DNA of 64,000 nt from Arthrinium phaeospermum (Eukaryota; Ascomycota; Sordariomycetes; Amphisphaeriales; Apiosporaceae), in assembly GCA_006503535.1 (NCBI GenBank), contig QYRS01000002.1, positions 1,674,001 to 1,738,000 of the forward strand, written 5' to 3'. The translations under genes and the position numbers were made by a program. Positions within the stretch are counted from its first letter, which is position 1; each line of letters begins with the position of its first letter. The notes under the pieces were generated by a model. It did no database searches and was not told where the DNA came from. It worked only from the letters and a program-made list of their open reading frames with translations. Below are positions 21,815-35,000 of the stretch, piece by piece.

Positions 21815-24800
21815 CTAAGCCTCAGCCTCAACGTTCTCTTGGCCATCAACGCCGCCGACAGCGTTGTCATCCTGGTACGAGTCCCACTTCTGCAGGATCG
21901 CCTTGATGTTGGGGGAGCTCGTCAACGCATACACGTTCTCGAAGTACTCCTTGGTGAGCTCAAACGGACGGGCCGTCACGTTGGGAATGTACTTGCCAAT
22001 CAGCTTCGCGGGATCAATACTAGTTTTCTTAATCTGCGTGTTCAGGAAGCTTCGGAAAGGCTTCACGCCCGACCGCAAAAAGGTCGAGTGGAAGGGCACG
22101 TCGATTCCACGGAGCGGGATAGTGGCAAAGCCGCGCTCCAGCTCCAGCGGCTTGGGCTTGGCATCCGTCTGCTGTGCGCACCCGTCGATGATCTCGACCA
22201 GATGCTGCTTGACCTCCTCGGGGCTCAGGCTCTTCTTGAGGTCGACAATGTCGATCTTCTGCACCTTGAGGTAGTTCATCACGGCGCCAAGCGTGTCGAG
22301 GGCCCGGAGGTCACCAGCGCAAACGTACTGCATGTTGGCAATGTTGTAGTTGACAATCTCCAGAAGCCAGCCCGTCTTCTCAGCGATGTTGCCTACAACA
22401 AAGCGCAGAGCCTCCTCGTCAAACGACTTGGAGATGCGGCTAGGGTTGACAGCGCACATAGAGTAGTTGGACCGTCCGTCGGCGTCGCGCTCTACAGCTA
22501 CCTGCATGGTCAAGCCTCGGTAGAATACGACCGACACCAGAGACTCAATCGGCATGACGTCGGCAAGTGCTGCGAGGGCAGAGTACTCGCCCAGCGAATG
22601 TCCGGCGAAGGTGCTGTCGCGGGGAACAAGACCCTTGGCCTTCATGTCTTCGAAGCTGGCCTTCTCCATCAATGTGAGAGCGGGCTGTGTGAACTGCGTG
22701 GCAGAGAGCAGACCCTGGGGCGACCGGTACGTGTAAGAGGTAGTCTTATCCGAGATCTCCTTGAAGATCTTCTCCGACTTGGTGCTGCCATCTTGGGCCA
22801 CCGTCTCGAACTTCATGTCCATGTACTTTTGACGGATGGCCTTGCCCTTGGGCCCACCGAAATGAACAGTGAACTCCTTGGGGTTGTTTCGGACAATGTG
22901 GGTGATAGAGAAGCCTGTAACAAAGTTAGAAGAGGACCATAAGATGACGGGGTTGAGCTTGACTTACCGTAGTTGTCCAAAAGGTACTTGTCAGCTCTGT
23001 CCCATACCTCCTTGGCAACGGGACTGCTGTCATACAAATCCATACCCATACCCTGTTCCTGAGAACCCTGGCCAGTGAAGACGTAAGCCGTCACGGGCTG
23101 TTCAACCTCGGCTTCACCAAGGAGAACCTTCTCCTCAGTCTCCTTGTTGCTGACCTCTACCTTGATGATCTTGCGACCACCAATCATGGCCACATGCTGC
23201 AACTTCACTTCGATATCATCGTTGGGAAGCACCATACCGACAAGGGAAGCCTGGAAGCTGCGAACACGGCCGACGTTGTTCTCAGCAGCCCAGGTTTCGA
23301 CCAAGCTTCGCACAGCTGCACTCGAGTACATTCCGTGGGTGATGGTGCCCGGGAGGTTGGCATAGCTGGAGAAGACGCGGGACACGTGGATGGGGTTGTA
23401 GTCCCCGGAAACCTTGGCGTAGGTCTCGTTCGAAGCCGGGGCTTTGAGTTGCAGAGGCGTCTTGCCGCTGAGCGGGATGGGGTTCTCGAAGTGTACAGGC
23501 TGCTCAATTGACGATCCATGTCGTTCGAGGTAGTCAATCACCGGGTTGCCGTGCGACTCGCCTGCCACGTATTCAACGCTGGCCACCTGGTCGATCTGCT
23601 TGCTAGGGCGCTCAAGGAGCACCTGGCCTCGGGTTTCGACACTGCTGAAGACAGTCTTGTTCTTGAACTTGATGAGACTCTGGAGGCGGAAGACGAGAGT
23701 CTTGCCAACAAGGTCTTCATTGTCTTCAAAGATGAACCACTCCTTGGACTTGAGGACAGCGACGTCCTTGGCCGTGGCAAGGTGGACCTGCATCGGGGTC
23801 TCAATCTTGCGCTGGAACGTGTTCTCGTAATCGGTGTAGGCACCGCGATACAGGAACTGCGACGTCACTTCCATAACGGGCTCGCCGTCACGGGTGATGG
23901 TACCGCAAACCTCAACCATCTTGCCAGATTCCTGGTTGACAATGGCGTTGACCTGTGCGGTTGTGTTGACGGTATCACCCTTCTTGAGAGGCTCGGCACC
24001 AGGCATCATACGGAAACCGTTCGACAGATGGACAAGTTTGAGGAGATCTCCATCAATCTTGCGAGGGAAAATGGGCTTGGTAATCGCCTTCCATCCAACA
24101 ACGATGGCAAAGTCCATGGGAGCATAGACTTCCTTGCCAGGCCGGTCAACGAAAGCCTCGCCCGTGTTGCCAACAGCGTGAACAAAGTCATTGATGTCCT
24201 GGCTCGTGATAGTCGCGCTTCCGCCATCAAACTTACCGGTGACCGGAGCATCGAGGTCAAGCTTATCATCGCCGAACCATGCACGCCAGTAAAACTCCTT
24301 GATGCGGTCGTTGCGGTCATCCATGTATTCACGGATAGGAGCGTAACCGGCATCAGGGTGGTAAGTGAAGCGCAGAGGCAGAGCAACTGGCTTTCCAAGG
24401 GCAGTGGTGTCCTTGATCATGTTGACCACGATCTTGTTCTTGCCATCGAACTTAACCTCGATGACATCGACATACTGGTTGTGTCGGGGCTGCTCCTTCA
24501 CGACGATTGAAGTCTTGCTAGGGTTGTTGGGGTACGAAATCTCAACAAAGAGGCCGCGGACAGGAGCGAAGATGCGTCTCATCGGGTTGGTCTGGTACTT
24601 CTGACCTTGAACCAAGACTTCTGACATGAAGAGGGCATGGCGCCATGAGCGTTTCGGACCGGCCAAAAGAGTCAGCCAGGCGTCCACGGAAGGCAGGGCA
24701 GCGCTGGGGGAGTTGGACAGGCGGTAGGTGTTCTTGTTGTCGTCTTGTGACACCGTTAAGCCATCAATGTCGAGAGGAACGCCGGCATCGATCAACTTGC

Positions 24801-27800
24801 CACCAAAGTATTCGATGGTCGGGATGGTCTCCGGCTTGCCTTGGTAGAGGTCCCTGGTAAGGCTGGCGATGTGTGCATTGTGGATACCGTCCAGAATATC
24901 CTTGATCGGTTCATCAACAACGGTCGAGTATCTTGCAGCGGTCGGTCCCTGAAGGATACATGTTCTGCCGACATCCTGGCCAATGACGGCGTCAAGATCC
25001 TCAGATTGCCACAAAGAATCCTTCTTGAAGAAGAATTCGAAGTTCTCATCCAATGCAGGCACAAAAGTCGTAGGCTTCTGGGCTGGTCGCTGGCACAGCA
25101 TCAGGAAGTGCTGTACATCCTGAGCATTGATGATTTGAGTTTCGGCCTCCGGGTACCTCCCCAAGATTCTGTCAACAGTCTCAAAGGGTTGCATGAGATC
25201 AGAGTAGTTCTGCAACATCGACATCTGTCCAGTCGAGGAAGTGAAACGCTCTTCAACTCTGTGGATGAAATCGCCAACCAACTTCATGTAAGAGGGGTCA
25301 ATCCAGCGAGACTGGTGCTTCACGTAAGTCAACTCCACCAATCTTCGTACGACTTCAGCGTACGTCATGTCTTCCAAGTCAACGGTTTGGCCTGCAGAGT
25401 TCTGGCCAAACCAGACCTTCTGGCAATCGTCGTTGAGTCTCTTGATGATATAATCCCGGTTCTTCTTAAGTTCCGCGACTCGCTTCTCCTTGGGTAGGCT
25501 GAAGATCTTCTGGTCCATCTCCGCCCAGAATCTGACACCGCGGGTAGCAAGCTTGTGGATGGGCTCACCCATTTCTGATCGGACGGTGATCACACCACCG
25601 GCCGGGCCCTTGTAGGTCTTCTCCCACTGATCATCGTCAAGACCCGGGGCATCAATGATAGCCTGCTTGGCGGCCTTGCTGGTGTGGGCTTCCTTGGCAA
25701 CCATCATGCGGCTACCGAACAAGCAACCATCAAATGGCATTGGTGGGTAACCGTACGCCTTGGACCATTGTCCAGTAATGTAAGGGTAAGTGTCCTCGGC
25801 ACCACCAAAGCCACTACCGGCGACGAGAATGATGTTGTCATAGCGGCGGATACGTCCATACATCTGAAGAATGGGTGTGTGGAAGTCTTCGAAAGAGTGG
25901 TGACCACCACCACGACCACCTGTCCACTGCAATACAACAGGGAAAGTAGGGTTGGCCTTGGCAATGTTGATGACATTTTGAATGGCCTCCATTGAACCAG
26001 GCTTGAAAGCAATGTGCTTCAGCCCAAGCGTGTCAATGTATTCTTGAGCAACGTCAAGTGAGGGAACACCGGCACCAATCGTCAGACCCTCAATGGGAAT
26101 ACCCTCGGCTCGGAGTCGACCGATAAGGGGAATCTGCCAACCCATCGCACGAGGGTTCACATAAATCAGATTGACGGTGATACCTCTTCCAGCAGGAATA
26201 GCCTTTTCGATCTTAGCAAAGGCATCGGTCATCATCTTGGCGTGGAAGTAACCACCGCCAGCCAACTCAATCTGGTAACCGGCATTCATCGTAGCAGCAA
26301 CGAAGTCCCAAGGGACAGTCGTAGGTGTCATGCCAGAAACCATCAAGGGAGGAAGACCGAGGAGTCGACTCATCTTGGTGTCAACGAAGGTCTGACCCGT
26401 AGAGGTTTTGATCAGCTTGGGGCCATATTCCTTGACCCAATCGGCGGCATACACAATAGCATTCTCCTCATCGCGGTCGAACAGTTCAGGCTTGTATCCA
26501 ACCTCTGAGATGGTCCCGCTCAAGCTACCCGCGAGGATAACTCTCACACCGGTGCCTTCTTTGTTACGGCTGGTAAGGATCCCCAGGCCGGAAATGCCTC
26601 CAGGACCGAAGTCCAGAATGTGGGTGGCACCTGGGAAGACAGTTGCCGTCTCCCAGTTCACGGGATCACGGGTAATCATGCGGATCAAGGAAGGGACAAT
26701 ATCACCTTGTACCTCCTCTCGCAGATCCTTGCCGGTACATGTGTTGAACACAGGGATGCCGAGCGATTTGGAATCAATCTCAATGTTCTTGAGGTCCTCG
26801 TCAATCAGTTTGGTAGCATTGGCGAGGTACTGGCTGTGGAAGGGGGCCGTGATGGGAAGGAAGCGGTTCACAAAGCGAATCTTTCGCTCTGTGTGAGGAA
26901 TTCTGTTCTGGTCGAGGCCGGTAGGGGCCTTGACCTTGCGGAGTTGCAGGTTGAGACCGTAGAGGGAGATTGGTGGTCCAGTTACCACCATGTTGCGCGG
27001 GCTGTTGATGAGGGAAATAGAGATGTGCCTGTCCTCGGGCAGGTACTGGTTGGTGGCGTCAATGTGCTTCTGCACTTCGCTCTGAGGAAGATCACGGATG
27101 CTCAGCATGGGTGTGGGCTCCCCCTCACCGTTCTCATCCGAGTCCTGCAGCACCTTCGGGGTGAGCGAGGTTCTGGGGAAGACCTGTTGGCTGCGAGCTC
27201 CAATCCAGAAGAGGATCGTCAGAGCATCCTTGGCGACTTTGTCGAAGGAGTCCCAGTCGCTAGCAGCGGCAGTGGCAGCAGCCACAACGATACCCTGAGA
27301 ATGGCCAGTGGCTCCGCTGAAGCGATCACGCAGGATGCCGGGGTGGAGACCAAGACCCTTTCCCAAGACCATGTAGTGACACAGCTGGACCAAACCAATC
27401 AATGGCAGACTGACAGGCGCAGAGATCAAGTAGTCATTGTCCGGTGTCGTGTCGGGAGTATGAAGCCAGGTCATAACATCAAGTCCCTTCGCGTACAGCT
27501 TTTCGGCCTTAGGGTCTCGGGACAGAGTTTGCAACAGGTCTGCTGACCTGGAGACGAGGTCGCCGACAAATGACGGATACGTCTCGTACACCTCGCGAAG
27601 CTCGTCGAAGTACTCGACAATATTGCCCTGGCCGCCGAAGATGTTGTACAGCTTGGCATCCTCCTCGTCGGCTGCTCTCATGATGGCGGAGTCATGTGGA
27701 CGGATAGCTCTGTTCGCTGTCGAGCGGGCAGCAAAGTAGCACCGGACAACAGCAATTTGCTTCTCTGGGATGCCAGGAAGGCTTCTAGCCAAAGCGTGAA

Positions 27801-28155
27801 CATCATTGCTTCGGAGGAAGACTCGCTCGAACTCGTTCAGTGCGAGCTTGAGCACCTCCTCGTACGAACCCTGGCCATCGTCTTCACCCTCTTCTACTTC
27901 ATGGGCCACAAAGCCCATGTATCTGGCAACCAGCTCGGGTATTGAGGAGGGCTCGTCATCTTGGGCCAGCTCGTCTGTGGCAGCGGGTAACGTAGCGGTA
28001 AATCGCTCCTTCAGCTGGTGTGCATAGTAGTGAATGCCGGTTGGTACTAAGAACGAGGTCTCGAGAGATCCGTGGGTAAGTGTGAGAGGGCGGAGGTTGG
28101 AACTGGATCTAGGAGTAGAAACGCCCGTCTGGGGGCCGGTTCCGGTACCGTACAT
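21815..28155 (-). CDS. FAS1: Fatty acid synthase subunit beta
   Basis: Beta chain of the cytosolic alpha6-beta6 fungal type I FAS. It carries acetyl transfer, enoyl reduction, dehydration and malonyl/palmitoyl transfer. Two coding exons on the minus strand, 22968-28155 and 21815-22914, give 2095 residues. Domain order: acetyltransferase with GHSQG (Ser286); FMN enoyl reductase from about 590 ([21 protein letters not shown]); double hot-dog dehydratase with [10 protein letters not shown] near 1585; MPT from about 1697 ([12 protein letters not shown]) with GHSLGEY (Ser1836). The 53-nt intron interrupts YGFSITHIV and joins in phase. Length and order match yeast Fas1. Long antisense frames over it are shadows. 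Divergent from FAS2, so coordinated expression is likely. The family is housekeeping; nothing here suggests a secondary-metabolism copy. Confidence 0.97.
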
Positions 28156-31100
28156 GGTGGACGGCTGTACGGGATTTCTGGGTGGAAAAAGTCGGGCTAT
28201 TCGAAAGCCAAGTTAGAATGCGTGGTTCGAGGGAGCTCAAGAACAGAGCAAGTTGCGGTGGGCTTACTTGTGGATGTCTCCGTGAACTCAGCCAAGAGCA
28301 GGAGGCAGATAGCTTCTCCCAGCAATGGGCAGTATTAAGTTGCTTTGCAATATAGACAAGCAATAGCGTCCAAAGGAACAGCAATTGACGACGGGAATGG
28401 CCTTGACAATCTACGCAGCGTGCGTAGGAGGGGCGGGTATTTGGTTTCTGACGACAATGTGCGTCCAGAATGGGAAGAAGAATGGAGGTCTTCCCAAGTT
28501 GTTTGCTTGGAGGGAAAGAAAAGTGAATTGGAGTCAGGGAAGTGAAGGATGGGATCGGATCTGTCAAAAGGATGGTGATGGACGGGTTTCAAAGCTTGCC
28601 CAAAGTCAATGATCTGGAAGGAGCAACAAGAGACGGTTCGTTCATTCCCATCCACACTTCAATTGAGCCAGTTGATTATTGAAAGATCCATTCATCAGCA
28701 GCAGTAGCAGCGCAGAAACCCCATTACCATTTCATTTGATGGAGCAAATGTCTACTTTTGCTTGGCTACTACGCCTAGCTACATCCTTCTCTAGTCGATG
28801 AGTATTACCCAATCGCCGTGGTGCGTATGCAGCCCATGCCTGCCTGTCCCTGCTCAACGTATCAACTTTTTTTGCTCTTGGGGCTGCGGGAAGCATTCTG
28901 CCTCGCCAAAAATTTCGACTTCTTGTTGGGGACTTGTACCGGACAGGGAAGCTACGTGCAGCTCTAGCCCAGATCCACGACAGGGGGAGGGGCAGGTTGG
29001 AGCAGGAGGGTTGCAAGGAGGGTTGAAGTATCGGGTACCTCCCCAAGGCGCCATTACCCCCCAATTGATGGATGCCAATCGCCAGCCAGTAGCTGCGCCC
29101 AGCGCCCTTATCCGCCCGCATGGCACCCCACCTGAACGAAGACCCTGACTGCAGCCCGCGAACGAAACTTTGAAAAGACCAGACCGGACGATACCTACCT
29201 ACCTGTTCAATTGAATGCACCACCACCACCACCCGAGCGTTTCGGCGAGTATTACGCCCGCGCACCGGCATCATCGATAGTGACAGTATGTCTTGAGTTC
29301 GTGATGCACGTACCTGGCTGGCAACGCGTGGACATCCCTCATGCATGACATTCTGCCTCGAACTCCTGGGATGCAGCCATGTACGTCTTCTGTTGCGCCC
29401 CTGTAAGCTGCAAATGCGTTGCACCCATAATTGATGTTCGTTCGTTGGGGCACCACGCAAGTGTTGATAACCAATCCCAACTCCCATCATTCTCATTGTT
29501 TGGGGTTCCAACGATGTGTTTGTGGATAAGCTTGCCTGCCTGCCTGCCTATATTCAAAACCTGTATGAAGAAGGTGTACACTTGAAACACCTGTGTTTGT
29601 CAACCGAGTCCCGAAAGACGAATTTCCGTGAACTCCCACCACCTTTCGGACTTACCATGATGAAAAATGCGCGAACCTTAGCCAACATCCTCGGATCGGA
29701 CGGCGGCTCGAAAGTAAGGTTAAATAAACCACAGTCAAAACACGCGGGAATAGCCCCGGGCAACTCACATATAGTGCCGTATGGGGCTTTAGAACAAGAG
29801 CGATTGATCTTCCAGAAAGCAGTCATTCAACTACATTCAGTCATTATTCTGGAATAGTCTCATGGCTCATAAATCTGGAAGATACCGGCTTCCTTGTAAA
29901 GGGAGTCGGATCGGCTGAGATACAAAAGATCACGGGCGTGTCAATGCATTGAACCTGCAAAGCGCGAGCCAAGGAAAAGGATACCCAGGTGGTCATGCAA
30001 GAGGCACGGATGGGGGTCGTTGGAGGGGTATCCTTTCGATGGGATTACTTATTATAGAGAATCCCCCGCATGACAATGCTCAATGATGTCGTAGCTCGCA
30101 TCAGCCGATCGCTCTCGGGAACCCATCCATGCTTTATATGCCAACGACAGCGACGACTTCAACATCCAGTGCTGCACAAGCGGTGCTAGACGTATGCAGC
30201 CAAATAGCTAGCTTCATCAGTGTGTACTGAGAGAGGAAGACACAGTCATGTCCTTGAGCCAGCCAGCCCTGGAGACTCACGAAGTACACATGGTTTCAAT
30301 TTGCCATGAACACTTTACTCTACGCGGCTGTATAGTACGATATATAGTATAACTCGACCATTCCCAATAGCCCGCAATAGTTCAAACAACACAAGTGACC
30401 AAAGTACAGTAGAGTAGCCTGATGGTGCAGCAACCAATGATCGGGAATGCAATGCGAATGTATTTGGTACGAAGCCATTGGCAGTTGGCACCCACCGGGA
30501 GAACGGATGGGACCCGCATTAAGTCGAGGCCATTTGAGTGTGGAAGTGGACCCGACGATAGGGGTCGGACTCGGAGAGACGGTGACGGCTTCATCAATTT
30601 GAGTCCAGATGAGTTGTCAGGAACGGCGCTCCATATTGCCACGATACCCGAGCTTAACGAGGGTGACTGCATGCTGAGCGAATCAGGGCATGCAGAGCAA
30701 CCAGTGGTAAGTTGCAAGACCCTTTCCCACTCCCAGTTACTACTACAGTTGCCGGAACTTGTCACTTGGGTCTGTCAACACTTCGGCCGAAACTCTCTGG
30801 GCAGAAGGGGTCCTCAACTTGCACCAAGGATGATGTTACCAAACCCAACATAGGCAAGAAGCCAAGTCCATTGAAATAGATGGGATGAGACTCTGTGGGG
30901 GAGAAGGGGACCTTATTCGCACGCACTACGCCGATTATGGCTTAGGCACATCAAGTTGGTTGAGAGGAAAGTGGTGTCACAGAAGTGGAGAGTCAATCTA
31001 GAAACAGAGGGTGCGGTGTTCTTCGTGCTGGTCACTAAGTGGCGGCTGCGAATCGTGAATCTACCAACGTCTATATCCTTCTTTGCAAGCAATTTGGGTC

Positions 31101-32060
31101 TTCGAGAGCCGGGACATGGGAAGCAGCCAACATACGATCCGGAGCACGAAAAGATAGCCGTATGTAGAGCTGGAATGCGGTAATGGTGAGAAACGAGAGC
31201 CTGCGATGGCAGGGGTCGTAATGCATGCTGCAGAGGGGCCTACAATATTTTGTGCATTGGTTGTCGGATTGGCGGCTCGAACCTGCTGGGTACTTGCTTA
31301 CCTGCGGCGCTCTTGCAGCCAAGAGAGGTACCAAGGCTAGCGGCCAGACCAGCCAATTTTTTTGCGTGTTCAACATTTGGGAAAACACGCGAAACTTGAA
31401 GCTACAGCCTCTAGAAGGTGCCCATCCCGGCATATCCCCAGTCCCCTGTCTACATGTATCCATCCCACTTTGTCTTGGACGGCCTGTCGTAGAAAAGCAT
31501 GGTGTACGGTACGTAGAGGTGCGCTCCTTCCAGTCACTTTTTTTTTTTGAGACCGCAATTCTTGAGTGGATTTGTCAATTCGAGTGGCCTTCTTGTTCTT
31601 TGCAGGGGCGTTGGAACCGCCTCTATTGCACGATACAGACAGAGGTACGCAAAACCCGAGCTTGCTCATACATGTATTCACCCACCTTCCCTTCCACTCT
31701 CTACAGTAGCTCGTCTGGAGTCCTCTCATTCTTCCCAATTTCCCTCTGTTGCTTGCCTGCCATCCAAGCTCAGCAGTGCTTTCCCATCTTGACTCTTTGT
31801 TAATTCAATTGTAATAGTTTCAAGTCGAGGTTAGCCACAGGGACAGCCAAAAACTGTCGACCTCCCGACCTATCTACTCTCAACCCCTTCTACATACCTT
31901 CACGCCTTGCACGACATTTGCCACGAGACACCATACTACCAGTAGACGAGATACCCCGTGGAGTCTCGCCAAACGAGAGCACCCGTCTCTCGACACATAG
32001 AGAACCTTTTCACAGAGGTGTCTACCCTCTCTCCCGCCGACCCTTGCCACACCGCCCAAG
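28156..32060. promoter_or_regulatory. 3.9-kb divergent promoter region between FAS1 and FAS2
   Basis: This gap separates the two FAS start codons. It contains simple-sequence patches (CAC repeat near 29219, GCCT repeat near 29530, a T-run at 31541) and many unsupported small frames, including a 259-codon minus-strand frame (28732-29511) with low-complexity, Arg-rich composition. The FAS2 leader just upstream of 32061 is C/T-rich and free of upstream ATGs for about 150 nt. No gene is supportable. The length suggests extended regulatory sequence or an unrecognised non-coding transcript. Confidence 0.5.
28197..28267 (-). other. Probable 5' UTR intron of FAS1
   Basis: On the minus strand, 112-42 nt upstream of the FAS1 ATG, there is a GTAAGC donor, a TTCTAACTTGG branch-like site and a TTCGAATAG acceptor enclosing 71 nt. 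This matches the splice style of the window. RNA evidence is needed to accept it. Confidence 0.45.
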
Positions 32061-35000
32061 ATGCGTCCCGAAGTCGAGCAAGAGCTTGCTCACACGCTCC
32101 TTGTCGAGCTTCTCGCTTACCAGTTCGCCTCGCCAGTGAGATGGATTGAAACACAAGATGTCTTCCTGGCAGAGAAGACGGCCGAGCGGATCGTCGAGGT
32201 CGGCCCCGCAGATACATTAGGAGTGATGGCAAAGCGAACCATTGCTTCCAAGTACGAAGCATTTGATGCTGCAAAGTCCGTCCAACGACAAATCCTTTGC
32301 TACAACAAGGACGCAAAGGAGATCTACTACGATGTAGACCCCATTGAGGAGGAGCCGGAGCCAGCTGCTGAGAGCTCCAGTTCCAGCGGAGGAGCTGCCC
32401 CAGCGGCCGCCGCTTCCTCTGCCGCACCGGCAGCGGCTGCCCCAGCTCCGGCGAGCGCGGGTCCAGCTGCTTCTGTGCCAGACGCCCCAGTTCAAGCTCT
32501 TGAAATCGTCAGAGCCTTAATAGCTCAGAAGCTCAAGAAGCCCTTCCTCGAGATTCCCTTGAGCAAAGCTATCAAGGATCTTGTTAGTGGTAAGTGGTTT
32601 ATGCAGTATTCTAATAATCTCTTACGCCCACATTGCTAACCAATCTAAAAAACAGGCAAGTCTACTCTGCAGAACGAGATTCTGGGTGATCTGGGCAAGG
32701 AATTTGGCTCAACCCCTGAGAAGCCTGAAGATACGCCCCTGGATGAGCTCGGCGCTGTTATGCAGGCGACATTCAATGGCCAGCTTGGCAAGCAGTCGCT
32801 AGCTCTCATTGCTCGACTGGTCTCTTCAAAGATGCCTGGAGGGTTCAACATCACAGCTGCTCGCAAATACCTCGAGACGAGATGGGGTCTTGGTCCCGGA
32901 CGACAGGATGGTGCTCTTCTGCTGGCCATCACTATGGAACCTGCTGCACGTCTAGGCTCTGAGAACGATGCCAAGGCATTCTTGGACGATGTTGCCCAGA
33001 AGTACGCTACCAACGCTGGCGTCAGCTTGTCTACTGCCGCAGCGGCTGGCCCAGCTGCTGGAGGCGGTGGCGGTATGATGATGGATCCTGCAGCCATCGA
33101 CGCTCTTACCAAGGACCAGCGTGCCCTTTTCAAGCAGCAGCTTGAGCTTCTGGCGAGATACCTGAAAATGGATCTCCGTGCTGGCGAAAAGGCCGCACAA
33201 GTAACTCAAGAGTCCTCGAAGGTATTGCAAGCCCAGCTCGATCTCTGGTCGGCTGAGCATGGCGACTTCTACGCCGCTGGTATTGAGCCTGTCTTTAGCC
33301 CTCTGAAGGCTCGCACATACGATTCGGCATGGAACTGGGCTCGCCAGGATGCTCTTCACATGTTTTACGACATCATCTTCGGTAGACTCCAGGTTGTCGA
33401 CCGCGAGATCGTCAGCCAATGCATCCGCATCATGAGCAAGTCGAATCCCCTGCTTCTCGAGTTCATGCAGTACCACATTGACAACTGCCCTACTGAGCGG
33501 GGAGAAACATACAAACTTGCCAAGGAGCTGGGTCAACAGCTCATCGAGAACTGCAGAGATGTCTTGAACGTCTCTCCCGTTTACAAGGATGTTGCTGTTC
33601 CCACCGGTCCCCACACCACTGTTGACAACCAAGGCAACATCAAGTATGAGGAAGTTGCCAGACCCAGTTGCCGCAAGCTTGAGCACTATGTGAAGCAGAT
33701 GGCCGAGGGCGGCAAGCTCACAGAATACGGCAACCGTACACGGGTTCAACATGACTTCACCCGTCTTGTCAAGTTGATCAAGGCTCAGCAGACAATGGCC
33801 AAGACGACACAAGCGGAGATCAAGTCCCTCACCAACAACCTCCGCCAGTCCCTGGCAATGAACGAGAACCAGATCTTACCTAGAGACAATGGCAAGACCT
33901 CTGGTCTCGTCAAGAAGAGCGGATTGAAGGCAACGACCCCCGCCTCAACTAACAAGGGCAAAACCGAGACGATTCCTTTCCTGCACCTCAAGAGCTTTGA
34001 TGAGCTTACTGGGTGGGAATATGACAGAAAGCTCACCAAGGTGTTCCTGGACTGCTTGGAAGTTGCCGCCAAGGATGGTGTCAGCTATGAGGGCAAATAC
34101 GTACTGATGACCGGTGCCGGTGCTGGTTCCATTGGTGCTGAAGTCTTGCAAGGCCTCATCAGCGGTGGTGCCAAGGTCATCGTCACTACCAGTCGCTTCT
34201 CGCGCGAAGTTACCGAGTATTACCAGGCCATGTACGCAAAGTTCGGTGCTCGAGGCTCTCAGTTGGTTGTTGTGCCCTTCAACCAAGGTAGCAAGCAGGA
34301 TGTGGAAGCTCTCGTAGACTACATCTACGACACCAAGAAGGGTCTTGGTTGGGATCTTGACTACATTGTGCCCTTCGCCGCCATTTCCGAACAGGGTCGC
34401 CAGATCGACAATATCGACTCCAAGTCTGAATTGGCCCATCGTATCATGTTGACCAACCTCTTGCGCCTGCTTGGCTGCGTGAAGGCCCAGAAGATCGAGA
34501 GAGGCTTCGAGACCCGACCGGCCCAGGTTGTCTTGCCCCTGTCACCCAACCATGGTACATTCGGAAGCGATGGTCTCTATTCCGAGTCCAAGCTTGGCCT
34601 GGAAACCCTCTTCAACCGATGGCGATCCGAGGATTGGGCCAGCTACCTCACCATTTGCGGAGCTGTCATCGGCTGGACTCGAGGCACGGGTCTCATGTCT
34701 GGCAACAACGTCGTTGCCGAGAGTGTCGAGCAAGAAGGCGCACGCACATTCTCCCAGCAGGAAATGGCTTTCAACCTGCTCGGTCTCATGTCTCCCCAGA
34801 TCGTTGATCTTTGCCAGCACCAGCCTGTCTTTGCTGACCTCAACGGTGGCCTGCAATTCCTCAAGAAGCTCAACAAGCTTATGGGCCGGGAGCGCGCCAA
34901 CATCACCAACACCAGTGAAGTGCGCCGCGCAGTGACCAAGGAGACGGCCATTGAGAACAAGATCGTCAATGGTGCAGAGAGCGAGGCTCTCTACAAGAAG

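Noticed and set aside
21803..27546. Several 200-380-codon frames antisense to FAS1
   Set aside because: Mirror of strongly codon-biased FAS1 sequence; FAS1 domains are unambiguous on the minus strand.
28732..29511. 259-codon minus-strand frame in the FAS gap
   Set aside because: Arg/Ser/Gly-rich, no recognisable domain, and no splice structure.
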